This document shows, in pieces, positions 63,541 through 64,000 of a DNA stretch of 64,000 nt. Source of the DNA: Verminephrobacter eiseniae EF01-2 (GTDB lineage Bacteria > Pseudomonadota > Gammaproteobacteria > Burkholderiales > Burkholderiaceae_C). The stretch spans positions 4,080,501 to 4,144,500 of the forward strand of contig NC_008786.1 in NCBI RefSeq assembly GCF_000015565.1, written 5' to 3'. Within the stretch, counting starts at the first letter, position 1. Every line of letters starts with the position of its first letter. The notes beneath the pieces were generated by a model. It saw only the letters and a list, made by a program, of their open reading frames with translations, was not told the origin of the DNA and ran no database searches. The position numbers and the translations under genes were made by a program.

Positions 63541-63705
63541 TCCAGGCCAACCTCTGAGCGCGGCGATTAAATCCTTCATGGAATTGACGAGTTTTCGACC
63601 GGCTAAATTTAGCCGGTCGGTCGTCACTCAGACACCAGTCTGGAAAGATCGGCGCCCTGCTGCTTGTCGGACACGTTTGGCAGCGACCGGCTAAATTTAG
63701 CCGGT
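63527..63705 (+). repeat. Partial third copy (C) of the palindrome-pair repeat
   Basis: Starts within the 3' end of the 47201-47779 gene sequence (TGAACTGCTGATCCAGG) and includes palindromes at 63597-63618 and 63684-63705. The left half matches copy A (ATTAAATCCTTCATGGAATT) and the right half copy B (CAGTCTGGAAAGATCGG, TTGTCGGACACGTTTGGCAGC), so it is a mosaic of both. Confidence 0.85.
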
Positions 63706-63906
63706 CAAAAAATACTCCCATCAGGCGAGGTATCGACGAAATCATGGCATCGGATTGACCGCCAAAGGCTTGCCCGCGAAGGTGTTCACCTCCCGGTGCG
63801 GCTCTGCACTGACCCACTGCGCACCCCGCGACCCTCCCTTGCCCTGGGTGACCGACCGCTTTCCCGCCCGTCATGTCCTCGACCAAGACACTTCTGACCT
63901 GACCAG
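63706..63906. other. Intergenic, nothing recognised
   Basis: About 200 bases between repeat C and the leftward gene end; no gene, promoter or hairpin of note. Confidence 0.4.
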
Positions 63907-64000
63907 TCAGACGCCCGTCTGGAAGTTCGAGGCAGTCACCCACAGGGCCAGTGCAATGGCCGCAACGGCCCCGTAGAGGATGCTGATACTGATCGTGAAG
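63907..64000 (-). CDS. C-terminus of a membrane protein (5' part beyond window)
   Basis: The last 30 codons of a leftward gene: one hydrophobic helix (LYGAVAAIALALWVTA) and the end SNFQTGV. Too short to assign; a conjugation membrane protein is possible from context. Confidence 0.45.
   Translation of the reverse strand, partial: FTISISILYGAVAAIALALWVTASNFQTGV

Noticed and set aside
63479..63943. Leftward 154-codon frame through repeat C
   Set aside because: It reads through the palindromes and changes to a different translation in each repeat copy; no conserved product.

Overview
The window is GC-rich DNA from a betaproteobacterium, most likely of the order Burkholderiales. This rests on codon use, the families of the conjugation genes, and the mix of ISAs1-, IS4- and IS630-type insertion sequences. 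It resembles Comamonadaceae such as Verminephrobacter, but that is an impression and not a proof. Nearly everything is mobile-element or genomic-island content: no tRNA, rRNA or housekeeping operon was seen. The element is a large conjugative plasmid or an integrative conjugative element. No relaxase or coupling protein lies inside the window.

Layout: (1) 1-4.8 kb is a defence-type flank. It holds a nuclease plus P-loop NTPase of the STAND/Avs sort that runs off the left edge, and an AbiE-type pair whose toxin is frameshifted. (2) 4.8-27 kb is one long leftward operon. Its promoter-proximal part is trbB-C-D-E-J-L, its distal part is trbF-G-I plus a lipoprotein and a tyrosine recombinase. A complete-looking IncI-type thin-pilus cluster (lytic transglycosylase, pilL, N, O, P, Q, R, S, a lipoprotein, pilV) sits inside it. 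(3) 27-37.5 kb is accessory: a NERD protein, a tandemly duplicated CAP lipoprotein/Cys-rich protein pair, remnants (toxin-antitoxin, IS630, methyltransferase, ImmA), a second AbiE-like operon with a clear operator, a broken restriction nuclease and an integrase stub.

(4) 37.5-46.7 kb is a leftward DNA-replication and repair module: its own beta sliding clamp, a primase-type zinc-ribbon/TOPRIM protein, SSB, SbcC and SbcD, with small unknown genes. Several of the gaps between these genes carry a strong hairpin. (5) 47.2-48.2 kb holds a conjugative-element gene of possible DUF1845 type. Its 3' end, with a pair of 22-bp palindromes, is tandemly duplicated.

(6) 48.2-63.7 kb is a cargo island that ends in a third copy of that palindrome repeat. 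Between insertion sequences it carries a rightward run of eight tightly spaced genes: an AAA+ ATPase and a subtilase (IetA/IetS type), a sigma-factor-like protein, an unknown protein, an ImmA-UvrD-iron-sulfur-nuclease fusion, a poly-ubiquitin-like/E2 fusion, a JAB-E1 fusion and a DUF6527 protein. An ADP-ribosyltransferase-like gene follows. This eight-gene run is the best candidate for an undescribed composite defence system. At the right edge only the C-terminus of a leftward membrane protein is visible.
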